Positions 15,568-24,230 of a stretch of 46,196 nt of DNA are shown one piece after another. The DNA is from Lachnospiraceae bacterium UBA7093 (GTDB taxonomy: Bacteria; Bacillota; Clostridia; Lachnospirales; Lachnospiraceae): NCBI GenBank assembly GCA_002492465.1, contig DKYT01000060.1, forward strand, positions 1 to 46,196, read 5' to 3'. Positions within the stretch are counted from its first letter, which is position 1. Every line of letters begins with the position of its first letter. The position numbers and the translations under genes were made by a program. The notes under the pieces were generated by a model that searched no databases, was not told the origin of the DNA, and was given only the letters and a program-made list of their open reading frames with translations.

Positions 15568-15584
15568 ATTAAGTAACATCCTTT

Positions 15585-17012
15585 CTAGACAGTACCATGT
15601 TTCTTTGCTGGACGGTCTTCCCTTTTTGAAAGCAGCATCTCAAAAGCGCCGATCACATATTTTCTTGTATCCTCAGGCGCAATGATCTGATCCACATAGC
15701 CTCTTCTTGCTGCCCCTTCTGCGCTTGTCTGCAGTGCTTCGTATTCCTTAGCGCAGTTTTCAATCGCCTCTGCTCCCTGTCCGTCGCAGATGATCTTTGC
15801 GGCAAGCTTTGCATCCATGGTACCGATCTGGGCATCCGGCCATGCCATGGTAATATCTGCGCCGATCGCCTTGGAGTTCATTGCCACATATGCGCTTCCA
15901 AATGCCTGTCCGATCACCACATTTACTTTGGGAACGGTAGCGTTTGCAAATGCGTATGTAAGCTTTGCAGCCGCCCTTGCAATCTTCTTCTCGGAGTCCT
16001 TATCCGCCTTGAATCCCTTTACATTGGTAAGAGATAGAACCGGAATGTTAAAGGCATCGCAGAAATTGATAAAATCCGCCGCCTTTTCACAGCCTGCGGG
16101 TGTCAGAACCGCGTCAAATTTATCCGTTACGGTTCCCTCTTCCCCGTAAACCTCGCTGCGGTTTGCAACAGCGCCTACTGTTACGCCGTTCAATCTGATC
16201 AGCGCCGTTACCATCTCCTTTGCGTAAGCCGCCTTCACTTCAAATACAGCGCCGTCGTCGGCAAGCTGGGACAACGCAATAGAAGTGTCTCCTACGCAGC
16301 CGGCAATCTCAGCACAGGAACGATTCAGATCGTCCGTGCAGTTCTCCATCTTGTCATCATCATTGTTTGCCGGAAGCATCTCAACCAGTTCTCTGATTTT
16401 GGCAAGAATGGATGCCTCGTCTGCAACCACGTCAACAATGCCCGCTTCCTCACTCTGGAATGCAGCAGCAGAGGTATCACACCTGCTGATTTCATTTCCG
16501 TCCAGTGCGTTAGGGGCATTTACGAATAATTTTGCCTTCTTTTCTTCCATAAAAGTAAAATCCGTTAAAGTGGGGATCAGCGCAAGTCCGCCGCCGCAGG
16601 AACCAAAAATAGCTGTAATCTGGGGAATTACCCCTGAACATAACGCCTGCTTTTTATAGATCTCCCCAAATCCGTTTAATGCGTCGGTTGCTTCCTGCAA
16701 TCTTAGCCCTGCTGATTCAATCAAGCCGATTACGGGCGCACCCATTTTCAGCGCCAGATCATAGAGGTTTGCAATTTTCTTTGCATGCATTTCACCAACG
16801 CTTCCGTTTAACACAGATGCATCCTGGCTGTATACATACACAAGGCTGCCGCCTATTACCCCGTAGCCGGTAATCACACCGTCAGAAGGAGTTTGGGTCT
16901 GTTTCAGATTAAAATCAGTGCTTCTTGCCGTTACCTTCGCACCAATTTCAACGAAACTGTTTTCATCGAGTAAAGCCGCTATTCTTTGACTCGCCTGTGA
17001 AGTAGTACTCAT
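15585..17012 (-). CDS. Acyl-CoA-type biotin carboxyltransferase subunit (MmdA/PccB-like)
   Basis: The 475-residue protein has two crotonase-like lobes of the carboxyltransferase family. The first lobe holds LIESAGLRLQEATDAL and IFGSCGGGLALIP; the second holds SLTNVKGF, IGQAFGSAYVAMNSKAIG and AWPDAQIGTMDAKLA. Homologues are the 12S transcarboxylase subunit, propionyl-CoA carboxylase beta and methylmalonyl-CoA decarboxylase alpha. It is the first gene of the operon, with GGAGGGCTGAAAA before the ATG. Together with the OadA-like subunit, the operon holds both halves of a transcarboxylase. The acyl-CoA substrate (methylmalonyl or malonyl) is not decided by the sequence alone. Confidence 0.9.
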   Translation of the reverse strand: MSTTSQASQRIAALLDENSFVEIGAKVTARSTDFNLKQTQTPSDGVITGYGVIGGSLVYVYSQDASVLNGSVGEMHAKKIANLYDLALKMGAPVIGLIESAGLRLQEATDALNGFGEIYKKQALCSGVIPQITAIFGSCGGGLALIPTLTDFTFMEEKKAKLFVNAPNALDGNEISRCDTSAAAFQSEEAGIVDVVADEASILAKIRELVEMLPANNDDDKMENCTDDLNRSCAEIAGCVGDTSIALSQLADDGAVFEVKAAYAKEMVTALIRLNGVTVGAVANRSEVYGEEGTVTDKFDAVLTPAGCEKAADFINFCDAFNIPVLSLTNVKGFKADKDSEKKIARAAAKLTYAFANATVPKVNVVIGQAFGSAYVAMNSKAIGADITMAWPDAQIGTMDAKLAAKIICDGQGAEAIENCAKEYEALQTSAEGAARRGYVDQIIAPEDTRKYVIGAFEMLLSKREDRPAKKHGTV

Positions 17013-17089
17013 TTTTCAGCCCTCCATTTTATATTAAAAAAATATAACTTTATTCACAGGAACACAAGTGTCCCCATTATTTTTTCTAT

Positions 17090-17100
17090 AGCAGTATACC
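17090..17100 (-). promoter_or_regulatory. Extended -10 promoter element of the decarboxylase operon
   Basis: The minus strand reads TGGTATACT, an extended -10, about 80 bp upstream of the first operon gene. No good -35 is seen, as is common with TGn extended elements. No riboswitch-like fold was recognised in the gap to asparaginase (17013-17208), which is otherwise AT-rich. Confidence 0.45.
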
Positions 17101-17208
17101 ACAAATGTTACAAAACGCCTAGAGAAAAGTTTTCAATTTTCACAAAATTTTTACGCAATTTTTACTTCCTTCCAATATTCAGAGCAGAAATCGACATTTT
17201 TTGGTATT

Positions 17209-18252
17209 TTATAAGTTTTCCGCCGGAAAAGGAAGATTTTCAAAATAATAAACCGCCTCCATCCCCTTCCCCTGATCTGCCAAATCCGGCTGAGAAAAGA
17301 GCAGCGTCTTGGCATATGCCGCCTCGGGAGAAATATTTTGAAGCAAAACCGCTCCCTGCTCCCGAATTTCCTTTGCCGTCACATATTGCCGTCCGGACAG
17401 GGACTTTGCCGAAGCTGCATAAACGGGAATTCCCATTTCCCGGCAGCGGCTTATAAACCCCGGCAGCGCCGTCCCCTCCCCCTGGATGCATGCCGTCGCC
17501 GAGTGATAGAGATAGTGAAGCACAGCTGCCGGCTTCACCCTCAAATCTACCGATCCATAGTCAAGCCCCGGATAGGCCCTGAGCATCAGAACCGGTCTGC
17601 GGAAAACAGGGCAGGCTGCCGTAACCGCCCTGCGTTCCTCCCTGATCTGCCGAAGAGAAGGGTTCACCGGATGCGCCAGATAACGAAATGTTCCTTCTTC
17701 CATGGTTCCCAGGGGAACCCCTCCAAAGCTGCCGAACTGATCCAGATAGGGATCCGCCTCCGTCATTCTTGTGGCAAGGTATACATTGTTTTCCCCCTTG
17801 TTATTTTGATACACGCAGAACACCCCCTTCACCATATGGGCATCGATCAATTCCACTGCGCTTCTGAAATTGGCAAGACCGTTGCTCCCCTTTTCCCCCA
17901 GAGGGTAATTGGAGGCAATCAGAATAAGGGGAACCGGTATATGACAAAACACCAATCCTAAAAGCGCCGCCGTATAAGAAAGGGTATCCGAGCCGTGGGT
18001 TAATATAATTCCATCATAGGCTTCATAAGGAATATCCCACAGGCAGCTGCAAAGACGGTTCCAGAATGACAGTGTCATATTTTCACTTAAAATCGTAAAG
18101 GGCTGTATCACTTCAAATTCGTGATCTCTGCCGTACCTGTCCTGATACTGCGCCAGCAGTTTGTATGGAGAATCGGCAGTTACATCCATTTCTTCTCCTT
18201 CCACCCTGCTTCCTATGGTTCCTCCCGTTAAAATCACCAGTATTTTTTTCAT
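17209..18252 (-). CDS. L-asparaginase (type I-like)
   Basis: The 347-residue protein would hydrolyse asparagine to aspartate and ammonia. The first active-site motif ILTGGTIGS is at residues 6-14 and the second, ILTHGSDTLSYT, at about 85. KPAA and the family's C-terminal domain follow. No signal peptide precedes MKKILVILTGG, so the protein is cytosolic. The start at 18252 is chosen for its fit to the family and GAGAGGG upstream. The 63 residues that an upstream ATG would add have no family resemblance and cross into the divergent carboxypeptidase region. It is transcribed away from the D,D-carboxypeptidase gene. Confidence 0.9.
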   Translation of the reverse strand: MKKILVILTGGTIGSRVEGEEMDVTADSPYKLLAQYQDRYGRDHEFEVIQPFTILSENMTLSFWNRLCSCLWDIPYEAYDGIILTHGSDTLSYTAALLGLVFCHIPVPLILIASNYPLGEKGSNGLANFRSAVELIDAHMVKGVFCVYQNNKGENNVYLATRMTEADPYLDQFGSFGGVPLGTMEEGTFRYLAHPVNPSLRQIREERRAVTAACPVFRRPVLMLRAYPGLDYGSVDLRVKPAAVLHYLYHSATACIQGEGTALPGFISRCREMGIPVYAASAKSLSGRQYVTAKEIREQGAVLLQNISPEAAYAKTLLFSQPDLADQGKGMEAVYYFENLPFPAENL

Positions 18253-18345
18253 TGAAAAGCCCTCTCTTCCCTTAACGCAATAGCATATTTTTCTCTTCTG
18301 CCAACATATAAATAAAAGAACAATACCTGTGCGGATGAATATTAT

Positions 18346-19635
18346 ATGAAACTTGTAAGACGATCCTATCGCAAAGCAATTACCCTGCTTTTTATGTCTG
18401 CGCTTATTTTTTTGTCCTCTCTGCCCCTTTCCCTCTCCCATGCCGAAGAAAAAGCGCCCGAAACCTTAAAGCTGTACGCCCAGGCGGCTGTCCTTATGGA
18501 CGCTTCCTCAGGGCGCATTCTATATGAAAAAAACGCCCAAAAGGCACTTCCCATGGCGAGCACCACCAAAATCATGACCTGCATCCTTGCCCTGGAATAT
18601 GGCAATATGACGGATTACGCCGCCGCCTCCTCTTATGCTGCAAGCATGCCCAAGGTAAAATTAAACGTAAGCCCAGGTGAATATTACAAGCTGGAAGACC
18701 TGCTCTATTCCCTGATGCTGGAATCTCATAACGATGCCGCCGTAGTCATTGCGGAACACATTGCCGGCAGTACGGAAAGCTTCGCAGATATGATGAACCA
18801 AAAAGCGCGGGATATCGGCTGCTTTGACACCTTCTTTATTACGCCTAACGGGCTGGATGCCACCCTCACCGGGGAGGACGGCTCTTTAAAGACACACTCC
18901 ACCACCGCCGCCGACCTGGCGCGCATCATGTCCTACTGTATTATGGATTCCCCTAAAAAAGAGGAGTTTCTGAAAATCACCCGCACACCCTCTTATTCCT
19001 TTGGCAGCTATCAGGAAAAGGAGGGCTCCTTTCTCCCCAGCGGACGCACCTTCCAGTGTCATAACCACAACGCCTTTCTCTCCATGATGGAGGGAGCACT
19101 CTCGGGCAAAACAGGCTTCACCGGAAATGCCGGTTACTGCTATGTAGGCGCCCTCAGGAGAGATCAGCGGACCTACGTGGTTGCGCTCCTTGCCTGCGGC
19201 TGGCCTAACAACAGAACCTACAAATGGAGCGATACCAGAGAGCTTATGAACTACGGGCTGGAGAACTTTGAGTATCATACCCTGTCGGAAGCCGCCTATG
19301 ATGAAAGCTCCCTGTCTCCCATAAGGGTCATGCAGGGGCAGACGGAAGGACTCAATCAAACCGCCTATGTCCATTTGAAGATAGACCGCCCCACCCCTCC
19401 TCCTTCTAAAGAGGAAGAAGGGCTCCTTTTAAAAAAAGGAGAACAGATCCAGGTGCAGAGCAAGATCTCCGATACCCTTACTGCCCCCGTAGCCGCTGGC
19501 GCCCAGGTAGGTGAAATTCAATATCTGATCGGCGGCGAGGTATACAAAATAGAATATGTGGTGACCACAGAGGACATTCCCGCCATCGATTTATCCTGGT
19601 GTCTTCATCAAATTCTTAACCGGTACTGCCTTTAA
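18346..19635 (+). CDS. D-alanyl-D-alanine carboxypeptidase (DacF type)
   Basis: The 429-residue secreted penicillin-binding protein removes the terminal D-Ala of peptidoglycan stem peptides. A signal peptide (about 1-33, ending SHAEE) precedes the S11 peptidase domain. Its three active-site motifs are S72-T-T-K75, SHN at about 132 and KTGFTG at about 258. A C-terminal beta domain (about 310-400) precedes a hydrophobic end that may hold it at the membrane. It is one of two such enzymes in the window. Its plus-strand position between asparaginase and scpB gives it its own promoter region (18253-18345). A hairpin terminator follows. Confidence 0.93.
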   Translation: MKLVRRSYRKAITLLFMSALIFLSSLPLSLSHAEEKAPETLKLYAQAAVLMDASSGRILYEKNAQKALPMASTTKIMTCILALEYGNMTDYAAASSYAASMPKVKLNVSPGEYYKLEDLLYSLMLESHNDAAVVIAEHIAGSTESFADMMNQKARDIGCFDTFFITPNGLDATLTGEDGSLKTHSTTAADLARIMSYCIMDSPKKEEFLKITRTPSYSFGSYQEKEGSFLPSGRTFQCHNHNAFLSMMEGALSGKTGFTGNAGYCYVGALRRDQRTYVVALLACGWPNNRTYKWSDTRELMNYGLENFEYHTLSEAAYDESSLSPIRVMQGQTEGLNQTAYVHLKIDRPTPPPSKEEEGLLLKKGEQIQVQSKISDTLTAPVAAGAQVGEIQYLIGGEVYKIEYVVTTEDIPAIDLSWCLHQILNRYCL

Positions 19636-19639
19636 ACCG

Positions 19640-19663
19640 ACAGGGCGGCATACGCCGCCCTGT
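19640..19663. terminator. Bidirectional terminator between convergent dac and scpB
   Basis: A perfect 10-bp GC-rich stem, ACAGGGCGGC and GCCGCCCTGT, has loop ATAC and is followed on the plus strand by TTTATATA. The right arm touches the scpB stop codon at 19664, so one hairpin serves both converging genes. Confidence 0.8.
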
Positions 19664-20233
19664 TTATATATCCAGCTGAACGCTTGCTTCCTGCTCAGCC
19701 TGCTGCTTAAACTCCTCCATCTGAACCGCCGACAGCTCCGGCAGCTCCTCTAAGGATTTCACGCCAAAGCTTCTCAAAAACTCTTCTGTGGTCCCAAACA
19801 AAAGAGGACGTCCCGGCGCATCCATCCTTCCCACTTCCACGATCAGCCCAAACTCCACCAGCCGGTTAACGGCATGATCGCAGCTGACGCCTCTGATCTT
19901 CTCGATCTCGGCTCTGGTAATGGGCTGCTTATAGGCAATAATAGAAAGGGTTTCCAGAAGCGTATCCGTGAGTACATACTTTCTGGGCGTCTTGGCAATC
20001 TTGATCAGGTACTCATACATCTCCGCCTTGGTACACATCTGAAAAGAATCCTCCAGTTCCATCAGCGTTATGCCGCATTCCTTCCCCTCATATTCCGCTT
20101 TCAGCTCCTCAAGCAGCGCTCTGGTGGTCTGCTGATCCTCCTCAATCACCGCCGCAAGTCTTTCTACCTCCACCGACTCGCCCATTGTAAAAAGAATTGC
20201 CTCCAGAACCGCTTTTTCCTTCTGCCTGTCCAA
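19664..20233 (-). CDS. scpB: Segregation and condensation protein B
   Basis: The 189-residue protein is the kleisin-associated winged-helix subunit of the SMC-ScpA-ScpB condensin. Typical elements are EAILFTMGESVEVERLA at the start, LLETLSIIAYKQPITRAEIEKIRGV in the middle, and GRPLLFGTTEEFLRSFGV. Translation starts at a TTG (20233) with GGAGG nine bases upstream. It lies 13 bp after scpA, as in most Firmicutes. Confidence 0.95.
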   Translation of the reverse strand: MDRQKEKAVLEAILFTMGESVEVERLAAVIEEDQQTTRALLEELKAEYEGKECGITLMELEDSFQMCTKAEMYEYLIKIAKTPRKYVLTDTLLETLSIIAYKQPITRAEIEKIRGVSCDHAVNRLVEFGLIVEVGRMDAPGRPLLFGTTEEFLRSFGVKSLEELPELSAVQMEEFKQQAEQEASVQLDI

Positions 20234-20246
20234 ATTTTGCTACCTC

Positions 20247-20993
20247 CTACCCCTGGTTAGACGTAATCCTGATATCGTCAAACGTATCTTCCTGCACGAT
20301 GGAAATCCTTCCCAGCTTCATCAGCTCCAGCATTACCAGAAAGGTGACTATGATTTCCATTTTACTTTTTTGTTTCTCCAACAGCTCCCTGAAACTGAAG
20401 GTCTTGTGGGTACGGATATATTCTTCAATATATGCCGTCTTCTGATCCATATCCACTTCATCCTTCTCGATCTGTCCAAAGGTGCTTCTCACAGGATCGA
20501 TCTTATCCTCCTGCCTTTTCATTACCGTTTTGAACAGCTCCTGAAGCTTGCTTAGATTGGCATCCCCCAACAATTCCGCCATATCTATGGGCGGCTTATA
20601 GTCTTCAATTTCCTTAGGCAGGGTCCTGTCCTTAAAAAGCGTGCGCGCCGCGTCCACCTGCCTGTCCTTCAACTCATAGGACATATATTTGTACATTTTA
20701 TATTCCAACAGCTTCTGCACCAGCTCCGCCCTGGGATCTTCTTCTTCCCCTTCCTCATTCACTTCCTTGGGAAGAAGCATCTTGCATTTGATATCCAAAA
20801 GGGTCGCCGCCATCACCAAAAACTCGCTCATAACATTCATATCTTCTGTTTCCATGGATTGAATGTATGCAAGATATTGCGCCGTAATTTCCACAATGGG
20901 GATATCATAAATATCAACTTTATTCTTTTCTATTAAATGCAGCAGAAGATCCAGGGGACCTTCAAACACCTGCAGTTTTACCGATATTGCCAT
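20247..20993 (-). CDS. scpA: Segregation and condensation protein A
   Basis: The 248-residue kleisin subunit bridges the SMC heads in chromosome condensation. The N-terminal VFEGPLDLLLHLIEKNKVDI is the family signature. A charged middle region and a C-terminal winged helix (KMEIIVTFLVMLELMKLG) follow. I choose 20993 as start (AAGGAG upstream). The in-frame ATG at 21050 would add 19 basic residues not found in the family. Confidence 0.95.
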   Translation of the reverse strand: MAISVKLQVFEGPLDLLLHLIEKNKVDIYDIPIVEITAQYLAYIQSMETEDMNVMSEFLVMAATLLDIKCKMLLPKEVNEEGEEEDPRAELVQKLLEYKMYKYMSYELKDRQVDAARTLFKDRTLPKEIEDYKPPIDMAELLGDANLSKLQELFKTVMKRQEDKIDPVRSTFGQIEKDEVDMDQKTAYIEEYIRTHKTFSFRELLEKQKSKMEIIVTFLVMLELMKLGRISIVQEDTFDDIRITSNQG

Positions 20994-21082
20994 TGTACGG
21001 CTCCTTATCTGCTCATTACCGCTGTTTTTTCGCCTCAACCATATTAACATGAAGAAAATAAACCGTCAACTTGGAAGAGTCG

Positions 21083-21982
21083 TTATTTCCGCTTTATGTC
21101 TATTACTACCAGCTCCCCCGGGTTAAAAATCCGAATAGGCAGGGTATGGGTTCCCAAGCCCCTGCTGAGAATCATAAGGGTCTTGTCCTTTTGGTATTTC
21201 CCTCCGTCATACTTGGGAAAAAGCCTCAGGGTAGGCGAAATCACGCCGCCCAGAAAGGGAAGCTTCATGAGCCCGCCGTGCACATGACCGGATACCACCA
21301 GATCCGCCCCCCATTTTCCATAGGTCTCAAAATAATCCGGATTGTGGGCAAGCAGCAGGGAAAAGCGGGCAGGGTCCGGCTTTCCCATCAGCTTTTCCAG
21401 ATAATCCGGATCCATCTTCAGGGGCTTCCATTTTCTGAAATATTCCCGTCCGATTTCGAGACCGTAAATATCCATGTTGATTGCCGGCAGGTATACCTTC
21501 TCGTTCACCAGATGGCTTACCCCCGCCTTTTCCACAGCATGGAAAAACGCAGAATACATACCGCCGTATTCCTCCGGATAAAGTCTGGTCTTATGCTCGT
21601 GGTTTCCGTTGGCGTAATACACCGGATATTTTCCGGCAAGGGCGCAGACCAGTTCCCTGGCGCTCTGCACCTCTCCCCCTCTGGCACAGGTATACATATC
21701 CCCCGCAATCAGAATCAAATCCGGTTCCGTGCCCTCCACCGCCTCAAGCAGCTTTTTGTTTTTTTCTCCGAAGGTTTTGTTATGCAGATCTGACAAAAGG
21801 ACGACTCTCACATCCTTCTTCAATCCTTTTCCGGTACAACTGTATTTTCGAATCACGAACCGGTTACAGTCCACCGCCATCACAATCAAAAAGAATACTG
21901 CCAAAACCGCTGCCGCGCAAATTATCCAAAACACTTTTTTGCCTCTTATCTTTCTTTTTACAAGCTGCAGAATAATTTCCAT
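21083..21982 (-). CDS. Membrane-anchored metallophosphoesterase (YkuE/YaeI type)
   Basis: The 299-residue protein has an N-terminal transmembrane helix (about 17-40) and a calcineurin-like phosphoesterase domain. Metal-binding motifs are LLSDLHN, IAGDMY, NGNHEH, a late LAHNPD and SGHVHGG. Relatives include lipid A or UDP-sugar hydrolases and YkuE. The substrate is not predictable. The start overlaps the end of the upstream carboxypeptidase gene by 25 bp and lacks a clear ribosome site, implying coupled translation. Confidence 0.87.
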   Translation of the reverse strand: MEIILQLVKRKIRGKKVFWIICAAAVLAVFFLIVMAVDCNRFVIRKYSCTGKGLKKDVRVVLLSDLHNKTFGEKNKKLLEAVEGTEPDLILIAGDMYTCARGGEVQSARELVCALAGKYPVYYANGNHEHKTRLYPEEYGGMYSAFFHAVEKAGVSHLVNEKVYLPAINMDIYGLEIGREYFRKWKPLKMDPDYLEKLMGKPDPARFSLLLAHNPDYFETYGKWGADLVVSGHVHGGLMKLPFLGGVISPTLRLFPKYDGGKYQKDKTLMILSRGLGTHTLPIRIFNPGELVVIDIKRK

Positions 21983-23124
21983 ACCCGGATCAGGTAATCC
22001 TTATATCCCGCCTTTTCTATTGTCACATCGGATAAGATCGAAACGCTTCCGATTCTTTGTCCTCCCAGCTTATAAACCGCTTCCCCTACCGCGTCTCCTC
22101 TGTTTACAGGCGCCTGGATCTCAGGAGGCAGAGAAATGGTCTTCTCAATGCTGCTTAAATCGCTGCCTGTTATATCCAGATAACGGAAGGGTTCTTTGAA
22201 AACAAGGGCCGCCTTTTCCTGCACGCCCCCCTTGACGGGAATCGAAGGCAGGGTTTCTTCATTGGGATCTTCATACAAGGCGCTGACGCTGTATCCATAA
22301 TTCAAAAGCGCCATGGCGTCCTGAAAGCGGGTTTTATTACTGGGAGATCCCATGATCACTGCAATCATATCAATATTGTCCTTACTTGCCGTAGCGGACA
22401 GGCAGTACAGCGCTTTGCTGGTAGAGCCGGTTTTAAGCCCTGTGGTCCATTCGTACATCTTCAGCAATTTATTGGTACTGGATAAGGTGAAATTACTGGT
22501 TCCCTGGGGTGTGGTATGAACGATATCCTCCATCCATATTTTGGTATAATCAAACACCTGAGGGTACTTTGTAATCAGCTCCCGGGACATAATTGCCACG
22601 TCCTTTGCCGAGGTGTAATGCTCATCCGAATCGCTCAGACCGCAGCAGTCTACAAAATGAGTATTGGTAAGTCCCATATCCTCCGCCCTTTTGTTCATCA
22701 GGTTTACAAACTCCTCTTCACTGCCGGCAATGAATTCGGCGGCGGCAACGCTGGCATCATTTCCCGACGCCACCGCAATGCACTTGATAATGGTCTCAAG
22801 CGTCTGTATCTCCCCTTCCTCCAGAAAAACCTGGGAGCCTCCCATGGATTTGGCATAGGCGCTGGTCATAACCTCGCTGTCAAGGCGCACCCTTCCCGTG
22901 CCAATATGGTCAAAAATCACCAGCAGCGTCATGATCTTGGTAATGCTTGCCGGACTGCGCCGTTCTTCTGCATTCTGTTCACATATAATCTGTCCCGTTG
23001 ACGCCTCCATCAGGATATAGGAAGGCGCTTCTATTGCCGGCGCCGCAAAGGCATGTGCCGGAATCATCAGTAAAAAAATAAAACACATCACATAGCATAG
23101 GGCTGCTTTCAAACATTTATTCAC
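21958..23124 (-). CDS. D-alanyl-D-alanine carboxypeptidase (DacF type), second copy
   Basis: The 388-residue exported S11 peptidase has a signal peptide ending near AHAFAAP (about 28). Active-site motifs are S60-I-T-K63, SGND at about 116 and KTGSTSK at about 217. A C-terminal PBP5-like beta domain follows, with a hydrophobic end (YLIRVWKLF) suited to membrane attachment. Translation starts at GTG (23124) behind GGGGAGAG. It is upstream of the phosphoesterase and scpA/scpB. Its low similarity to the plus-strand copy (18346) argues against a recent duplication. Confidence 0.93.
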   Translation of the reverse strand: MNKCLKAALCYVMCFIFLLMIPAHAFAAPAIEAPSYILMEASTGQIICEQNAEERRSPASITKIMTLLVIFDHIGTGRVRLDSEVMTSAYAKSMGGSQVFLEEGEIQTLETIIKCIAVASGNDASVAAAEFIAGSEEEFVNLMNKRAEDMGLTNTHFVDCCGLSDSDEHYTSAKDVAIMSRELITKYPQVFDYTKIWMEDIVHTTPQGTSNFTLSSTNKLLKMYEWTTGLKTGSTSKALYCLSATASKDNIDMIAVIMGSPSNKTRFQDAMALLNYGYSVSALYEDPNEETLPSIPVKGGVQEKAALVFKEPFRYLDITGSDLSSIEKTISLPPEIQAPVNRGDAVGEAVYKLGGQRIGSVSILSDVTIEKAGYKDYLIRVWKLFCSL

Positions 23125-23197
23125 GTAGTTTCTCTCCCCTTATGTATTCTATTACTATGGATATGTTTTATTTGATTGTAAAATGCAAGTACAAATT

Positions 23198-23791
23198 TTA
23201 ATACCATCTTGCCCTGATGGATTCATATACATCCATCAGTTTATCCTTCTGTTCCTTCAGGCTGATATGGAAAATATTCATCAGCTTCAAAATATAATCG
23301 ATGGTCACAAGCGCCAGAATAAGCCTGCACGCCCTGATTCCCCAGACCATATCAACCCGATCCACAAGCCCCAAAATTCTCCCATGCAAAAAAGTAATGA
23401 TGATGATTGCATAAAATCCCCATGCAATGGTGCTTTCCAGACAAATAATTCCCTGATAATTGCAGGGCTTCTCGTGGTAATCCCACCACACATCGCCTAA
23501 AAATTTCAGCATCAGCCTTCCCACCAGATACTCAAACGCCGTGGCAAGAAGCGCCCCTGCAAGATAAAGCGCCACCAGATTGCTGCTTAGGGGATGCAGG
23601 ATCAAATATCCCACCACCCCGCCAAAACCGTAAATAGGGCAAAAAGGTCCTCTTCCAAAGCCCCGGTTTGTCAGTTTCCGGTTGCACAGCGACATATAAA
23701 TAGATTCAACCAGCCATCCGGCAATACTGTAAATAATAAACGCCGAAATCAAATGATAAACATCTGTTCCAAAAATCTCTTTTGTCCACAT
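23198..23791 (-). CDS. CmpB-like multi-pass membrane protein (putative ABC transporter permease family)
   Basis: The 197-residue membrane protein has about five hydrophobic helices. Family-typical stretches are IAGWLVESIYMSLCNRKLTNRGF, FCPIYGFGG and the region around KPCNYQG. The family is usually named putative ABC transporter permease (ABC_trans_CmpB), but no ATPase is adjacent and its transport role is unproved. I start at 23791 (GAGGGAAGAGGT upstream). The ATG at 23845 falls inside the rpsU terminator hairpin and is unlikely. Confidence 0.8.
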   Translation of the reverse strand: MWTKEIFGTDVYHLISAFIIYSIAGWLVESIYMSLCNRKLTNRGFGRGPFCPIYGFGGVVGYLILHPLSSNLVALYLAGALLATAFEYLVGRLMLKFLGDVWWDYHEKPCNYQGIICLESTIAWGFYAIIIITFLHGRILGLVDRVDMVWGIRACRLILALVTIDYILKLMNIFHISLKEQKDKLMDVYESIRARWY

Positions 23792-23819
23792 ACCTCTTCC
23801 CTCATTACAATTGATTCCC

Positions 23820-23867
23820 ATGCAACAAGAAAGCCCTTGATTCATGAAACAAGGGCTTTCGTTGCAT
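23820..23867 (-). terminator. Terminator of rpsU
   Basis: AAAGCCCTTG (23830-23839) pairs with CAAGGGCTTT (23850-23859). Outside it, ATGCAAC (23820-23826) pairs with GTTGCAT (23861-23867). It lies about 40 bp after the rpsU stop codon. Confidence 0.75.
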
Positions 23868-23905
23868 TCTAACTGCCCTTTGTCTCGCTACAGGCCGTCA
23901 GATTA

Positions 23906-24082
23906 TTAGTTGTATTTGCGTTTTCTTGCTGCTTCAGATTTCTTTTTGCGTCTTACGCTCGGCTTCTCGTAATGCTCTCTCTTACGAATCTCCTGCTGGA
24001 TACCAGCTTTTGCGCAGCTTCTTTTGAAACGACGTAAAGCGCTATCTAAAGTCTCGTTTTCTTTTACGATTACGTTTGACAT
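23906..24082 (-). CDS. rpsU: 30S ribosomal protein S21
   Basis: The 58-residue basic protein MSNVIVKENETLDSALRR... continues with RSCAKAGIQQEIRKREHYEK and a Lys/Arg-rich tail, ending in Asn. It matches S21 in length and sequence. S21 binds the 30S platform near the 3' end of 16S rRNA and helps initiation. The ribosome site is AGGGTGTAAG. The gene has its own promoter and terminator. Confidence 0.97.
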   Translation of the reverse strand: MSNVIVKENETLDSALRRFKRSCAKAGIQQEIRKREHYEKPSVRRKKKSEAARKRKYN

Positions 24083-24174
24083 CTTACACCCTGACCTCCC
24101 TTCAGTCCCTTCCTAGCAACGCTGACTGATTGGGTTTTTATTTAAGCGCACATACACTCATGTACACATGTATG

Positions 24175-24202
24175 ATTATACCACAAATTTTCCATGCGTC
24201 AA
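24175..24202 (-). promoter_or_regulatory. Promoter of rpsU
   Basis: The minus strand reads TTGACG (plus 24197-24202), 16 nt, then TATAAT with a TGG extension (plus 24175-24180). The leader of about 85 nt contains an inverted repeat CATACA/TGTATG (about 24151-24174) next to the start site. Confidence 0.7.
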
Positions 24203-24230
24203 TTACTAATTTGAAAATTTTTAATCAATT

